From CAZHHH01 sp052400685 (GTDB taxonomy: Bacteria; Bacteroidota; Bacteroidia; Bacteroidales; Marinilabiliaceae), in the NCBI GenBank assembly GCA_052400685.1, contig JBQTGJ010000004.1: a DNA stretch of 64,000 bases. One strand, 5' to 3'. Under the pieces are notes generated by a model, which saw only the letters and a program-made list of their open reading frames with translations, was not told the origin of the DNA and ran no database searches. The position numbers and the translations under genes were made by a program. Shown here piece by piece: positions 43,004 to 51,547 of the stretch. The stretch's first letter is position 1. Every line of letters starts with the position of its first letter.

Positions 43004-44428
43004 TTACTGACGTTCAATTCGCTCCATAAATCCAAGATCCGGAGCGACATCATCCAACCTATTATTCCCGGCATAATCCACAGAGTAATCACCTGCATAT
43101 GCACTTGATCCGGCATCCACTGCCACAGATAAGGTATCAAGCTGGTAGTTAAAATCAGAAGTTGAAACAAAAAAAGGCGACTCATTAACAATAACCGCAT
43201 TAAAATGTGTCTTATCGGCTAACTCATCATCTGTTAATGAAGATCGCAATAAAACATGATCGAATTTATAATCGACAACAGCCGTATCACCCCCTTCAAA
43301 ATAACGGCCAAATTCATCGCCGGCCTGTCCATAAACAATACAATTATAGAAATTTGCCGTCAAATCGTAAATTTCAATTCCGGCACTTTCTTCCATATAA
43401 TTAGAAAGGACAAGAGCAGGGGTGCCGCGAAACTTCCAGTTAAAATAATTAGCGATGGTGCAATGATAAAAGTCGTATTCACCTCCTAAAGTTAACGCGA
43501 CCGAGGCACTCCCGCAATCGCCAAACAAACTGTTAGAAGCACGAATAGCTGAAGTCTGAGCCAAAAGACCTTGTTTGGCCGAGTGTTCGATGCGCGTATT
43601 AGAAATAATCAATGGATCACTATTATCAAGACCCACCGAATCGACGACTAAACCAATGGTCGCATTGCGAATTGTAGCATAATTAATCAAGCTGTTTTTA
43701 CTGCCAGGCATCAAATAAATATACCCCCACTGTCCGGGAATATCCGTATACCATTCTTCCAACCTCGACCCGGCAAAAAGCACCGGTTCTTCGCGGGTGC
43801 CATTAACCACCAGACTTGCCCCCGAACGAACATTCAGAAAAGCATCCTGATAAAAATACAACCGAGCACCGGCATCTATCGTCAGGGTCTGCATCGAATC
43901 CACTTCAATCCAATCATAAATCAGGTATGGTTTTTCAGCCGTTAATTGAGTGGTCGCCAACTTCTGCTGCCGCATAACAACGACATCCTGACCGTAAGCC
44001 ACCAATTTTACGTTCTGCACCTTTTCTTTGGTTATAAATTCAACCGAATCAGTCACTACAAAAGGCGTATTAACGCCTTCACCCGGATCTATTGTAACTT
44101 CAACAAAAACAAACAAACTGTCACCTGATCGCAATTCCACATCATTAAGCTCAACATCAGCTATTCCATCCACATTAATTCTAAACTTAGAATCTTCACC
44201 ACCCACTAATTTTATACAGTCAATAACCATATCTGCGCCATATGGATTATAAACCCGAAAATAACGCGTAGCAGAACCTATAGAAGTAAAAATAGTATCA
44301 AACATAACAGTGTCGGTAGAGAAACTGATACCTTCATCTCCGCCCCTGAAAGAGTAATCACGTTCACACCCCCACCCGGCAGCAATCACTACCATCAACA
44401 TAACCCATATTCTGAGGAACCTAATCAT
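43004..44428 (-). CDS. Lipoprotein with right-handed beta-helix region, function unknown
   Basis: A 474-residue protein with a lipoprotein signal (VMLMVVIAAGWGC, Cys near residue 20). An N-terminal Ig-like part (FDTIFTSIGSATRYFRVYN) precedes a parallel beta-helix region with repeated IRNATIGLVVDSVGL, ISNTRIEHSAKQGLL and FGDCGSASVALTLGG turns. Such helices bind or cut polysaccharides or act as surface scaffolds, but no catalytic signature is evident. It is translationally adjacent to the endonuclease/phosphatase-like gene, so they may act on the same extracytoplasmic substrate. Confidence 0.85.
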   Translation of the reverse strand: MIRFLRIWVMLMVVIAAGWGCERDYSFRGGDEGISFSTDTVMFDTIFTSIGSATRYFRVYNPYGADMVIDCIKLVGGEDSKFRINVDGIADVELNDVELRSGDSLFVFVEVTIDPGEGVNTPFVVTDSVEFITKEKVQNVKLVAYGQDVVVMRQQKLATTQLTAEKPYLIYDWIEVDSMQTLTIDAGARLYFYQDAFLNVRSGASLVVNGTREEPVLFAGSRLEEWYTDIPGQWGYIYLMPGSKNSLINYATIRNATIGLVVDSVGLDNSDPLIISNTRIEHSAKQGLLAQTSAIRASNSLFGDCGSASVALTLGGEYDFYHCTIANYFNWKFRGTPALVLSNYMEESAGIEIYDLTANFYNCIVYGQAGDEFGRYFEGGDTAVVDYKFDHVLLRSSLTDDELADKTHFNAVIVNESPFFVSTSDFNYQLDTLSVAVDAGSSAYAGDYSVDYAGNNRLDDVAPDLGFMERIERQ

Positions 44429-44740
44429 ATCATACTAAATTTCATTATTTGTAAATAAATAACCGAAACAAAAAACTTCAAAGAATACGTCATTCACATT
44501 TTCAACACAATGCTTGACGACCAAGAGAAATAAGCCCACAAAGTCAGTCAATTTCAAATATTTGAAGACAAAAAACGCACTCATATTAAAGACAATAAAT
44601 GTCTGATTTTTTGGCCATATTAAAATAACAAATAACGACTATCAATTATTGTACAAATATAATCATTTTTTACATTAATTAACAAAAGATATAACGTATT
44701 GCTAATACAATTGTTTCATTTTCAAATCAAATTAATTATT

Positions 44741-44748
44741 TATCTTTG
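44741..44748 (+). promoter_or_regulatory. -7 box of the AI-2E-family permease gene
   Basis: TATCTTTG is an exact consensus match. It lies inside the frame that would extend the permease upstream, which argues for the ATG at 44825 as the true start. Confidence 0.6.
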
Positions 44749-44756
44749 TTTTGGAC

Positions 44757-44787
44757 TGGGTTACGCCGTTATAAAAACTGTAACCCA
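44757..44787 (+). other. 5'-untranslated hairpin before the permease gene
   Basis: TGGGTTAC (44757-44764) pairs perfectly with GTAACCCA (44780-44787) across 15 bases, immediately after the predicted transcript start. Its role is unknown; it could protect the 5' end. Confidence 0.45.
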
Positions 44788-44824
44788 AAAAATTAAAGGA
44801 CCTAAAAAACCAAATAACACAGCA

Positions 44825-46021
44825 ATGAAATCAAATCCGGACGAATACTATGAGTTACCATTTGCCTCTTCAAAACCGTACACCTTTGACCGGTTTGTAA
44901 GAATGCTGGTATCTATAGCAGTAATAATAGGAATTATAATGGCTGTGCGTGCAATCAGCAATGTATTGGTTCCTTTTTTTATAGCGTTACTGCTGGCATA
45001 TTTAATGAATCCTATGGTGTTATTTATCCAGGAAAAATGCCGGGTAAAGCACCGTGGCATCTCGGTGTTTATAACACTTATCTTCTTTCTATCGGCTATT
45101 ACAGGCGCATTGCTATGGCTAATACCCAAAGTACTGAACGAAATCACAAATATGTCGCAATTATTGAGAACCTACCTAAACACTCACGATTACCAGAGCA
45201 TTATCCCAGGTGACATTCAGATTTTTGTAAAGGATATATTTGCGAATCAAAATTTCCAGGCCTTATTAAATGCCGAAAATGTAAAACAGATTACATCTAT
45301 TATCTCCAACTCAATTCAATCGCTTTTCACCAGCTCCGTAAGTATTATTTCAGGCATAATAGGCGTTTTACTGGTACTTCTCTATCTGTTTTTCATCTCA
45401 CTTGATTTTAAAAAACTGGAAAACAGCTGGCAAAACCTGATTCCATACAAACACAGAGGTTTAATCAACGATATTTCGGAAGATTTAAAACTTTCGATGA
45501 AAGTTTATTTTAGAGCACAAACAACTATAGCTATGATAGTTGGGGTTTTAATGGCCATTGGATTTTCAATAATCAATCTACCCATGGCAATAACGCTTGG
45601 ATTATTTATAGGCGTGTTGAACATCGTTCCTTACCTACAGGTTGTGGGCTTCATTCCCGCTGTATTTCTATCACTACTTAAAGCCATTGAAAATGGGCAG
45701 GATTTTTTCCAGGTGTTTTTGGGAGTTTTCATTGTTATTGCCATAGTTCAGGTTATCCAGGAAACCATTTTAATACCTCGTATCATGGGCAAGGCTTACA
45801 ATATGAACCCGGCAATAATATTGTTATCATTGTCGATTTGGGGAAGTATAATGGGCTTATTAGGCATGTTGCTGGCATTACCATTTACCACGCTTATCAT
45901 TTCATATTATAAGCAACTGGTGCTTCGTGAAAAAGTTGAAAATCCGGTCAAACCAATGGCTTCAGAACCCCAAGATAAACCGGCTGAGCCCACTGTTGAA
46001 GAATCGATTGACAATAGCTAA
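44825..46021 (+). CDS. AI-2E-family transporter (PerM-like permease)
   Basis: About 398 residues with around eight membrane helices. An N-terminal pair (MLVSIAVIIGIIMAVRAI and VLVPFFIALLLAYLMNP) is followed by a soluble segment, SLFTSSVSIISGIIGVLLVL, then the C-terminal cluster with GLFIGVLNIVPYLQVVG and IILLSLSIWGSIMGLLG, typical of the family. Members export autoinducer-2 or act as Na+/H+ antiporters, or have unknown substrates; no specific substrate is implied. A frame from a TTG at 44699 is rejected because the promoter lies within it. A strong terminator follows. Confidence 0.9.
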   Translation: MKSNPDEYYELPFASSKPYTFDRFVRMLVSIAVIIGIIMAVRAISNVLVPFFIALLLAYLMNPMVLFIQEKCRVKHRGISVFITLIFFLSAITGALLWLIPKVLNEITNMSQLLRTYLNTHDYQSIIPGDIQIFVKDIFANQNFQALLNAENVKQITSIISNSIQSLFTSSVSIISGIIGVLLVLLYLFFISLDFKKLENSWQNLIPYKHRGLINDISEDLKLSMKVYFRAQTTIAMIVGVLMAIGFSIINLPMAITLGLFIGVLNIVPYLQVVGFIPAVFLSLLKAIENGQDFFQVFLGVFIVIAIVQVIQETILIPRIMGKAYNMNPAIILLSLSIWGSIMGLLGMLLALPFTTLIISYYKQLVLREKVENPVKPMASEPQDKPAEPTVEESIDNS

Positions 46022-46055
46022 AAAAAAGAGCGCCTTACCCGGCGCTCTTTTTTTT
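46021..46055 (+). terminator. Bidirectional terminator between the permease gene and mdh
   Basis: AAAAAGAGCGCC pairs with GGCGCTCTTTTT around TTACCC, starting at the permease stop, with A- and T-tracts on both sides. Confidence 0.92.
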
Positions 46056-46072
46056 CAACTCAACGAATCAGA

Positions 46073-46160
46073 GTCTGTCTATAAAATTTAACTTCGGCGC
46101 TCTTTCTAACTACGTAAGCCTCAAAAATAAAGCTTCCTTATCGGATCGGACACCGGAGTT
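46073..46160 (+). repeat. Dispersed intergenic element, copy E (shortened)
   Basis: The left end GAGTCTGTCTATAAAATTTA, then CTTCGGCGCTC and ACTACGTAAGCCTCAAAAATAAAGC (in two parts), matches copies B, D and G. The middle ATTTACTCC section is missing, as in an internal deletion. It is placed between the mdh stop and the shared terminator. Confidence 0.55.
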
Positions 46161-46177
46161 TTTGACCGTATCACTAA

Positions 46178-47110
46178 TTATTTACTGATACGGTCAAGTA
46201 CAGCCATTACTTCTTTAACATGATCGCGGCTGGTATTTAGAAGTTCTTTTTCTTCGGCCGTCAAATCCAACTCAATTACTTTTTCAACACCATTTTTACC
46301 CAAAACAACAGGAACGCCAAGGTAACAGTTGTCAATACCGTATTCACCTTCCAATTTAACACAAACAGGGAATACGCGTCTCTGGTCGCGGATGATAGCT
46401 TCAACCATTTGGGCAGCTGCTGAACCCGGCGCATACCATGCAGATGTACCCATCAATTTAACCAACTCACCACCACCTGCTTTTGTACGTTCAATGATAG
46501 CATTCAAAGTTTCTGCATCAATTAATTCGGTAACCGGGATACCTCCGACTGTAGTATAACGTGGCAGTGGAACCATGGTATCGCCATGACCACCCATTAA
46601 AACAGCTTGAATATCTTTAGGTGACACATTCAGCGCTTCGGCAAGAAAGGCACGGTAACGCGCAGTATCAAGGATACCAGCCATACCTATCACTTTAGTA
46701 CGGGGCAATTTACTGGTTATATGAGCCTGATAGGTCATAACATCCAACGGATTGGAAACAATAACAATGATCGCCTCAGGTGAAAATTTAACAACTTGCT
46801 CGGTAACAGATTTTACGATTCCAGCATTGGTTTCAATTAAATCATCGCGGGTCATACCCGGCTTCCGGGGTAAACCTGAAGTAATAACAACAACATCCGA
46901 GTTGGCCGTTTTTGTATAATCATTGGTAACACCAACGGTACGGGTGTCATACTGGTTGATTGGGGCCTTCTGCCAAATATCCAAAGCTTTGCCCTCAGCA
47001 ATACCTTCTTTGATATCAATCAAAACCACTTCGTTGGCTACTTCACGATAGGCCAACACATCAGCACAAGTAGCACCTACGTTTCCTGCTCCTACAACTG
47101 TAACTTTCAT
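46178..47110 (-). CDS. mdh: Malate dehydrogenase
   Basis: NAD-dependent interconversion of malate and oxaloacetate. The 310-residue LDH-like form begins KVTVVGAGNVGATCADVLA (Rossmann loop) with the NAD-selecting acid in VVLIDIKEG. Substrate residues are in SGLPRKPGMTRDDL (the Arg-rich 'RKPGM' loop of malate-type enzymes) and SNPLDVMTY. Catalytic His is in LMGGHGDTMVPLPRY. A TATATTTG -7 box lies about 76 bases upstream. In this fermentative setting it probably feeds the reductive fumarate/succinate branch. Confidence 0.97.
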   Translation of the reverse strand: MKVTVVGAGNVGATCADVLAYREVANEVVLIDIKEGIAEGKALDIWQKAPINQYDTRTVGVTNDYTKTANSDVVVITSGLPRKPGMTRDDLIETNAGIVKSVTEQVVKFSPEAIIVIVSNPLDVMTYQAHITSKLPRTKVIGMAGILDTARYRAFLAEALNVSPKDIQAVLMGGHGDTMVPLPRYTTVGGIPVTELIDAETLNAIIERTKAGGGELVKLMGTSAWYAPGSAAAQMVEAIIRDQRRVFPVCVKLEGEYGIDNCYLGVPVVLGKNGVEKVIELDLTAEEKELLNTSRDHVKEVMAVLDRISK

Positions 47111-47185
47111 ATCTAGCTAATTTTAAATTGTAAATTTCAATTTATAAACACTCTAAATAAATATAAAGGTTTTATAATTCTTCAG

Positions 47186-47193
47186 CAAATATA
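47186..47193 (-). promoter_or_regulatory. -7 box of mdh
   Basis: On the minus strand TATATTTG matches the consensus, about 76 bases before the ATG. Confidence 0.5.
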
Positions 47194-47282
47194 AAGAAGG
47201 CAGCTGAATTACAGAAAAATTTCTTCATTTTTTTTACCACCATTAAAAACACCATAACAAACTACACAACAGCGCAATAACA

Positions 47283-47322
47283 AAAAAAAGCTTTCATAAC
47301 ACTGTTTATGAAAGCTTTTTTA
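47283..47322 (-). terminator. Terminator of the efflux operon
   Basis: AAAAAAGCTTTCATAA pairs with TTATGAAAGCTTTTTT around a short loop, about 31 bases after the last efflux gene. Two copies of GCGCAATAA flank it (near 47271 and 47331). Confidence 0.88.
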
Positions 47323-47352
47323 ACCTATTTGCGCAATAAAAAAAGAAAGCCT

Positions 47353-48606
47353 TTAAAGCGGAACCGATTTAATTGCATCCAAATTGTCTGGAATATGAAA
47401 CATAACACGGTCACCTTCGTCAAGACCGCCAACTAATCGGTAATATGTATCGTTTTCGCCATCGACTTTAATCTCCTGCTTCACCACAGAAAGTCCCTCC
47501 CGCTTGTATACAAAAAAAGGAAATTCATCGTCAGAAAAAACAGCCAGACGCGGGACCATCAAAGCTTCAGGGATCGACTCCACAACAATGTGATTGGTTG
47601 AAGTCATGCCAGGCAACAACTGTTGCCCATCGGGTTCAACTTTTATTTCTACTTTAAAGCCATTAAAAAATTCCCCCTCAACCTCCTGCCCTACATTAGC
47701 GACTCGGGTCACCACGCCCGTAAACTTCTTTTCAGGAAAAGCATCAATTGTAATCCTCACTGGGAGCCCCGGTTTCACTTTTGGAACTTCAATTTCCTGA
47801 ATTTGCACAACTGACTGCAAGGTTGATAAATCAGGAAGTGTGGCAATAAGCGGTTCCCATCGGCTAACATAGGATCCGATCCGGACTTTCTGACTATTGT
47901 TTCCCTTGGCATATACGACCAATCCATCGGAGGGCGCTGTAACATATAAATCACGTTTAAGCTGCTGCAACGTTTCAAGCTCCTGCTGTTCTTCTTCCAG
48001 CAACTCACGGGCTCGTTGGATATGTAATCTATGCTTACGTTCAAGCTGTACATAATTGCGTTTTTTCTGCTCCCACTGACGCCGGGCAGCTTCCAGATTG
48101 ATTTCAGCCTGCCGTTGCACTGCTTTGGATTCGTAAACCGATTGCTCCACCTCAATCTCCTTATCCTGCACTTTATCATAGGAGACACGAATATTGTCAC
48201 GAGCATCTGATAATACGAGAGAACTATCAATCTGAGCATTCTCAAGATTATTCTTAAGCAATTCCAGATTATCCATAGAACTTCTCATCTTCTCTTCCAC
48301 TTCAGCCGGATCGAGCGTTGCCACATAATCACCCTTCTTAACGACAGTCCCTTCTTTTACAATATCGGTAATTTGCAGCCCACGGATACGTACGCTTCGG
48401 TTTGTAAGCACTTCAGGAATCATTATTCGCGTTGCCTCCAAGGCCTCTAGCTCTCCGGTGGCCGATACAAGAATTTCAAAATCGCCTTTTACCACCTTTG
48501 CACTTTCAGGTTCACTGTCGTCATTTTGATTCGCAAACCAATATCCCAACAGTGTTATCACAACCAAAACCAAAGGAATTATCAACTGCCATTTTTTCTT
48601 CATCAT
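47353..48606 (-). CDS. Efflux periplasmic adaptor (HlyD/MacA-like), second in the operon
   Basis: A 417-residue membrane-fusion protein. A single N-terminal anchor (WQLIIPLVLVVITLLGYWF) is followed by a lipoyl-like half (VKEGTVVKKGDYVATLD), a long coiled-coil hairpin at about residues 100-225, the second lipoyl half (VTAPSDGLVVY), a beta-barrel domain (LPVRITIDAFPEKKFTGVV) and a membrane-proximal part. It would bridge the inner-membrane permease to the TolC-like protein. It is last in a four-gene operon and paralogous to the first gene; its start is 9 bases after the TolC stop. Confidence 0.93.
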   Translation of the reverse strand: MMKKKWQLIIPLVLVVITLLGYWFANQNDDSEPESAKVVKGDFEILVSATGELEALEATRIMIPEVLTNRSVRIRGLQITDIVKEGTVVKKGDYVATLDPAEVEEKMRSSMDNLELLKNNLENAQIDSSLVLSDARDNIRVSYDKVQDKEIEVEQSVYESKAVQRQAEINLEAARRQWEQKKRNYVQLERKHRLHIQRARELLEEEQQELETLQQLKRDLYVTAPSDGLVVYAKGNNSQKVRIGSYVSRWEPLIATLPDLSTLQSVVQIQEIEVPKVKPGLPVRITIDAFPEKKFTGVVTRVANVGQEVEGEFFNGFKVEIKVEPDGQQLLPGMTSTNHIVVESIPEALMVPRLAVFSDDEFPFFVYKREGLSVVKQEIKVDGENDTYYRLVGGLDEGDRVMFHIPDNLDAIKSVPL

Positions 48607-48615
48607 GCCAAATCT

Positions 48616-50106
48616 TTATTGTTGCAATAAGCTATCCAATTCTTCAAGTAAAGAACGGTCATTTTCAAAATCGAATAAAGTAAGCTGTCTAATACCAAAA
48701 TAACTCACCCAATACTTACGCAATGCGTCAATATAACTTCTACGGGCGGCATCCAGAGAATTACGGGCCGAATTAAGACGAATCACATCAACTTTATCAA
48801 TTAAAAAACGCTGTTTGGTAACCTCATACCCCAATTGTGCGATGGTATCTGCTTTAGCCGCAATTTCAACTTGCTCTTCCTGAAGGTTAAAATCCAAAAC
48901 ACTTATAACCGCATCCTGTTCAAAATCGAGGAGAGCCTGTTTCACAGTGGCTTCCGTCACCTCCCTATTTGAACGGGCCATTTCAATCTGCCCTTTGCGT
49001 TGTCCCCAATCCATAACAGGTGCACTTAAACCCACGCGAATTTGTTGCTGTTCAAGAAACGGACTTTTATAAGCCATATCCAGATCATCGGCATTTTTAT
49101 TGACCCCAAGATTTGCGCGAATACTAGCACTTAATCCACTTTCAGAACGTGTTTTCGCCACATCCCGCTCGGCCTCTAACATCTCCTGTTTATATTGCAT
49201 AATATCAGGATTATTTTCCATCGCCAGAGCCAGAGCCTTGTCAACATTCACCTTCAATTCAGGCACTTCAGAAGGAATTACGCAATTTATCTGAAAATCG
49301 TCATCTACGCCGAGAAAAGAATTCAATGATGCACGAGCTTGTTTAATGCTTATTTCTGAACGACTCACGGCCAAACGGGCGTTTAATAAACTAAGCTCCA
49401 AATCAAGTAATTCATCCTGAGTTACGGTTCCTATTTCAAAACGCCCCTTGCCAATTCTGTAGAGTGTATCGGCATTACTATAATTAACTTCCGCAATTCG
49501 TTTATTGATCTCGGCCGTAGCCACATTGAAAAAATAATTAGTAACCTGAATTGACAACGACTCGAGCGATTGCAGATACTCCAGTTTGGCTTGCTCGAAT
49601 TTAAGCGGTTCAATTCGGGCCTCCCAGCGGTAGGGGTTATAACCATTCAAAGACTGCGTAAAACCAACACTCACCGGAACCGTTGCATATTCCACGCCAT
49701 CGTTATCGAGATTCTGAATACGGGAAGCCGATGTTGTAACATCAAAAACGCCACCGGTAAAAGGCACTATTTGCTCCAAAGATAAAGCAACATCAGAGGT
49801 AAAGTCAGAAGTAGATACAAATTTATAACCTTCCTCTTCAGAAATAAACTGGCTGCTAACAGACCGGTCAAAATTGACAGGCGTAGAACTCAAAGTCAGT
49901 CCTGGCAGCCTATCCGCCTTATAACTTCGAAATTCCCAATAACTTGCCAGGTACATATTTTTTTGCCTAAAACTATAAAGAGACTGCCGTTGGGCCAGAT
50001 TAATGACTTCGTCGAGCGTCATGTCTACTTCAACAACCTTCTTCTCCTGTGCCTGTAAAAAGCCATAAACAAAGACAAACAACAATAAAAGCAACTGTTT
50101 CTTCAT
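48616..50106 (-). CDS. TolC-family outer-membrane efflux protein
   Basis: A 496-residue protein with signal peptide (KKQLLLLLFVFVYGFLQAQ). Its two repeated outer-membrane-efflux halves have VTNYFFNVATAEINKRIAEV and LGYEVTKQRFLIDKVDVIRL helices and strand segments such as ISASIRANLG-like repeats. It forms the trimeric duct across the outer membrane. It lies between the permease and second adaptor genes with 9-27 base spacers, so it is dedicated to this pump. Confidence 0.93.
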   Translation of the reverse strand: MKKQLLLLLFVFVYGFLQAQEKKVVEVDMTLDEVINLAQRQSLYSFRQKNMYLASYWEFRSYKADRLPGLTLSSTPVNFDRSVSSQFISEEEGYKFVSTSDFTSDVALSLEQIVPFTGGVFDVTTSASRIQNLDNDGVEYATVPVSVGFTQSLNGYNPYRWEARIEPLKFEQAKLEYLQSLESLSIQVTNYFFNVATAEINKRIAEVNYSNADTLYRIGKGRFEIGTVTQDELLDLELSLLNARLAVSRSEISIKQARASLNSFLGVDDDFQINCVIPSEVPELKVNVDKALALAMENNPDIMQYKQEMLEAERDVAKTRSESGLSASIRANLGVNKNADDLDMAYKSPFLEQQQIRVGLSAPVMDWGQRKGQIEMARSNREVTEATVKQALLDFEQDAVISVLDFNLQEEQVEIAAKADTIAQLGYEVTKQRFLIDKVDVIRLNSARNSLDAARRSYIDALRKYWVSYFGIRQLTLFDFENDRSLLEELDSLLQQ

Positions 50107-50133
50107 CCTAATAATATATTATTTACTTCTAAA

Positions 50134-51489
50134 TTAATGACGCAATGATTCCACGGGATCCTGATCGGCCGCACGCTTGGCCGGTATATATCCAAAAACA
50201 ATTCCGACAGAAGCCGACACCCCAAATGCAACAAGGACCGAAAACAAACTAACAACAGTTTGGATATCGGCCATAACATTAATTAACTGTGCCAGTATAA
50301 TCCCCAGAATAATTCCAATCATTCCACCTGTAACACTAATAAGCGTAGACTCGGCTAAAAACTGAACAACAATATCCTTTTTAGATGCGCCAATGGCCTG
50401 CCGTGTACCAATTTCACGTATGCGCTCCCAAACGGAGGCCAACATTATATTCATAATTCCTATCCCTCCAACGATCAACGAGATACTGGCAATAGCTCCC
50501 AGCACAATATTAAAAATATCATTGGTTTTTTGCTGTTGTTTAAGCAGTAACTCAGGCACTGTCACCTCAAAGTCAAAAATATCGGAATGACGACGCAATA
50601 ACATACGTTTAACAATATCTGCCGTAGCACTAAGCATCTCTGTTTCTACAACCTGAACAATAATCTTATCCAACTGGTTAACAGATGTCGTACTAGTTGT
50701 TTCAGTTGACTCAGAAGAAGCGGAAGCTCCCCCTCTCACCACACTTTCCATTTTTTCAGGGTCGAGCCGGGCCCGATCTTTAAAACGTAACAACATTGTT
50801 TTTACCGGTACAAAAATTTTATTGTCGGTACTACTGATCCCCATCTCATCGGAAGCCGAAGCGGTAAAATCACGCTTTTCAATAAGCCCGATTACTTTAA
50901 GCCATGTGTCTCCACATTTTATATATTTTCCAATGGGATCCTGCGTCGAAAAAAAACGATTACGGATATTATCACCTATCACGCAAACAGGAAAACCTCC
51001 GGCACTCTGTTCAGCATTAAAAACAGTGCCATCTGTTAGCGTCACATTTAACAATTCAAAATAGGTCGCAGAAACGCCTTCCAAAGAGACCGGATAGCTT
51101 CTACCCTTCAAAACGGCATGATAATTCAATGAAATAACCGGACTAACTTTCGAGACAGTAGGAATGCTTTCTTTAATAGATTCGGCATCAAGTAAAGTCA
51201 GGCCCGGTGAAAAACGTTTAACATTACCAACAGACGACTGTGCATTCTCGGACGATGAAATTGACATTTCGGTTGGTGTTACAATAATATTGTTAACTCC
51301 CACCAGTTTAATCTGCTCCAGCACCTCCTGCTGGGCTCCTTTGCCAATAGCCAACATACTAATAACAGCAGCTACACCAAACATAATACCCAATGCTGTG
51401 AGCATCGATTTCAGCTTATTAGCCAAAATCGCTTCTACGGCAATGATAACGTTATGAAAATATCTTGTAAATAAATAAATCAACTTCAT
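50134..51489 (-). CDS. MacB-like ABC transporter permease (FtsX domain)
   Basis: A 451-residue permease. An N-terminal helix (MLTALGIMFGVAAVISMLAIG) is followed by the MacB periplasmic domain (about residues 50-310) and three C-terminal FtsX helices (AIASISLIVGGIGIMNIMLASV, then GGMIGIILGIILAQLI and VLVAFGVSASVGIVFGYIPA). The WERIREIGTRQAIGASKKDI coupling motif contacts an ATPase. There is no fused or adjacent ATP-binding domain, so the ATPase must be encoded elsewhere. It probably exports a lipid, peptide or drug through TolC. Confidence 0.93.
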   Translation of the reverse strand: MKLIYLFTRYFHNVIIAVEAILANKLKSMLTALGIMFGVAAVISMLAIGKGAQQEVLEQIKLVGVNNIIVTPTEMSISSSENAQSSVGNVKRFSPGLTLLDAESIKESIPTVSKVSPVISLNYHAVLKGRSYPVSLEGVSATYFELLNVTLTDGTVFNAEQSAGGFPVCVIGDNIRNRFFSTQDPIGKYIKCGDTWLKVIGLIEKRDFTASASDEMGISSTDNKIFVPVKTMLLRFKDRARLDPEKMESVVRGGASASSESTETTSTTSVNQLDKIIVQVVETEMLSATADIVKRMLLRRHSDIFDFEVTVPELLLKQQQKTNDIFNIVLGAIASISLIVGGIGIMNIMLASVWERIREIGTRQAIGASKKDIVVQFLAESTLISVTGGMIGIILGIILAQLINVMADIQTVVSLFSVLVAFGVSASVGIVFGYIPAKRAADQDPVESLRH

Positions 51490-51547
51490 AGATCCAGCGT
51501 TAAAAAATTACATCCTAAAAAAAGGTTCCGTGAAAGCCCTTTTAAGA

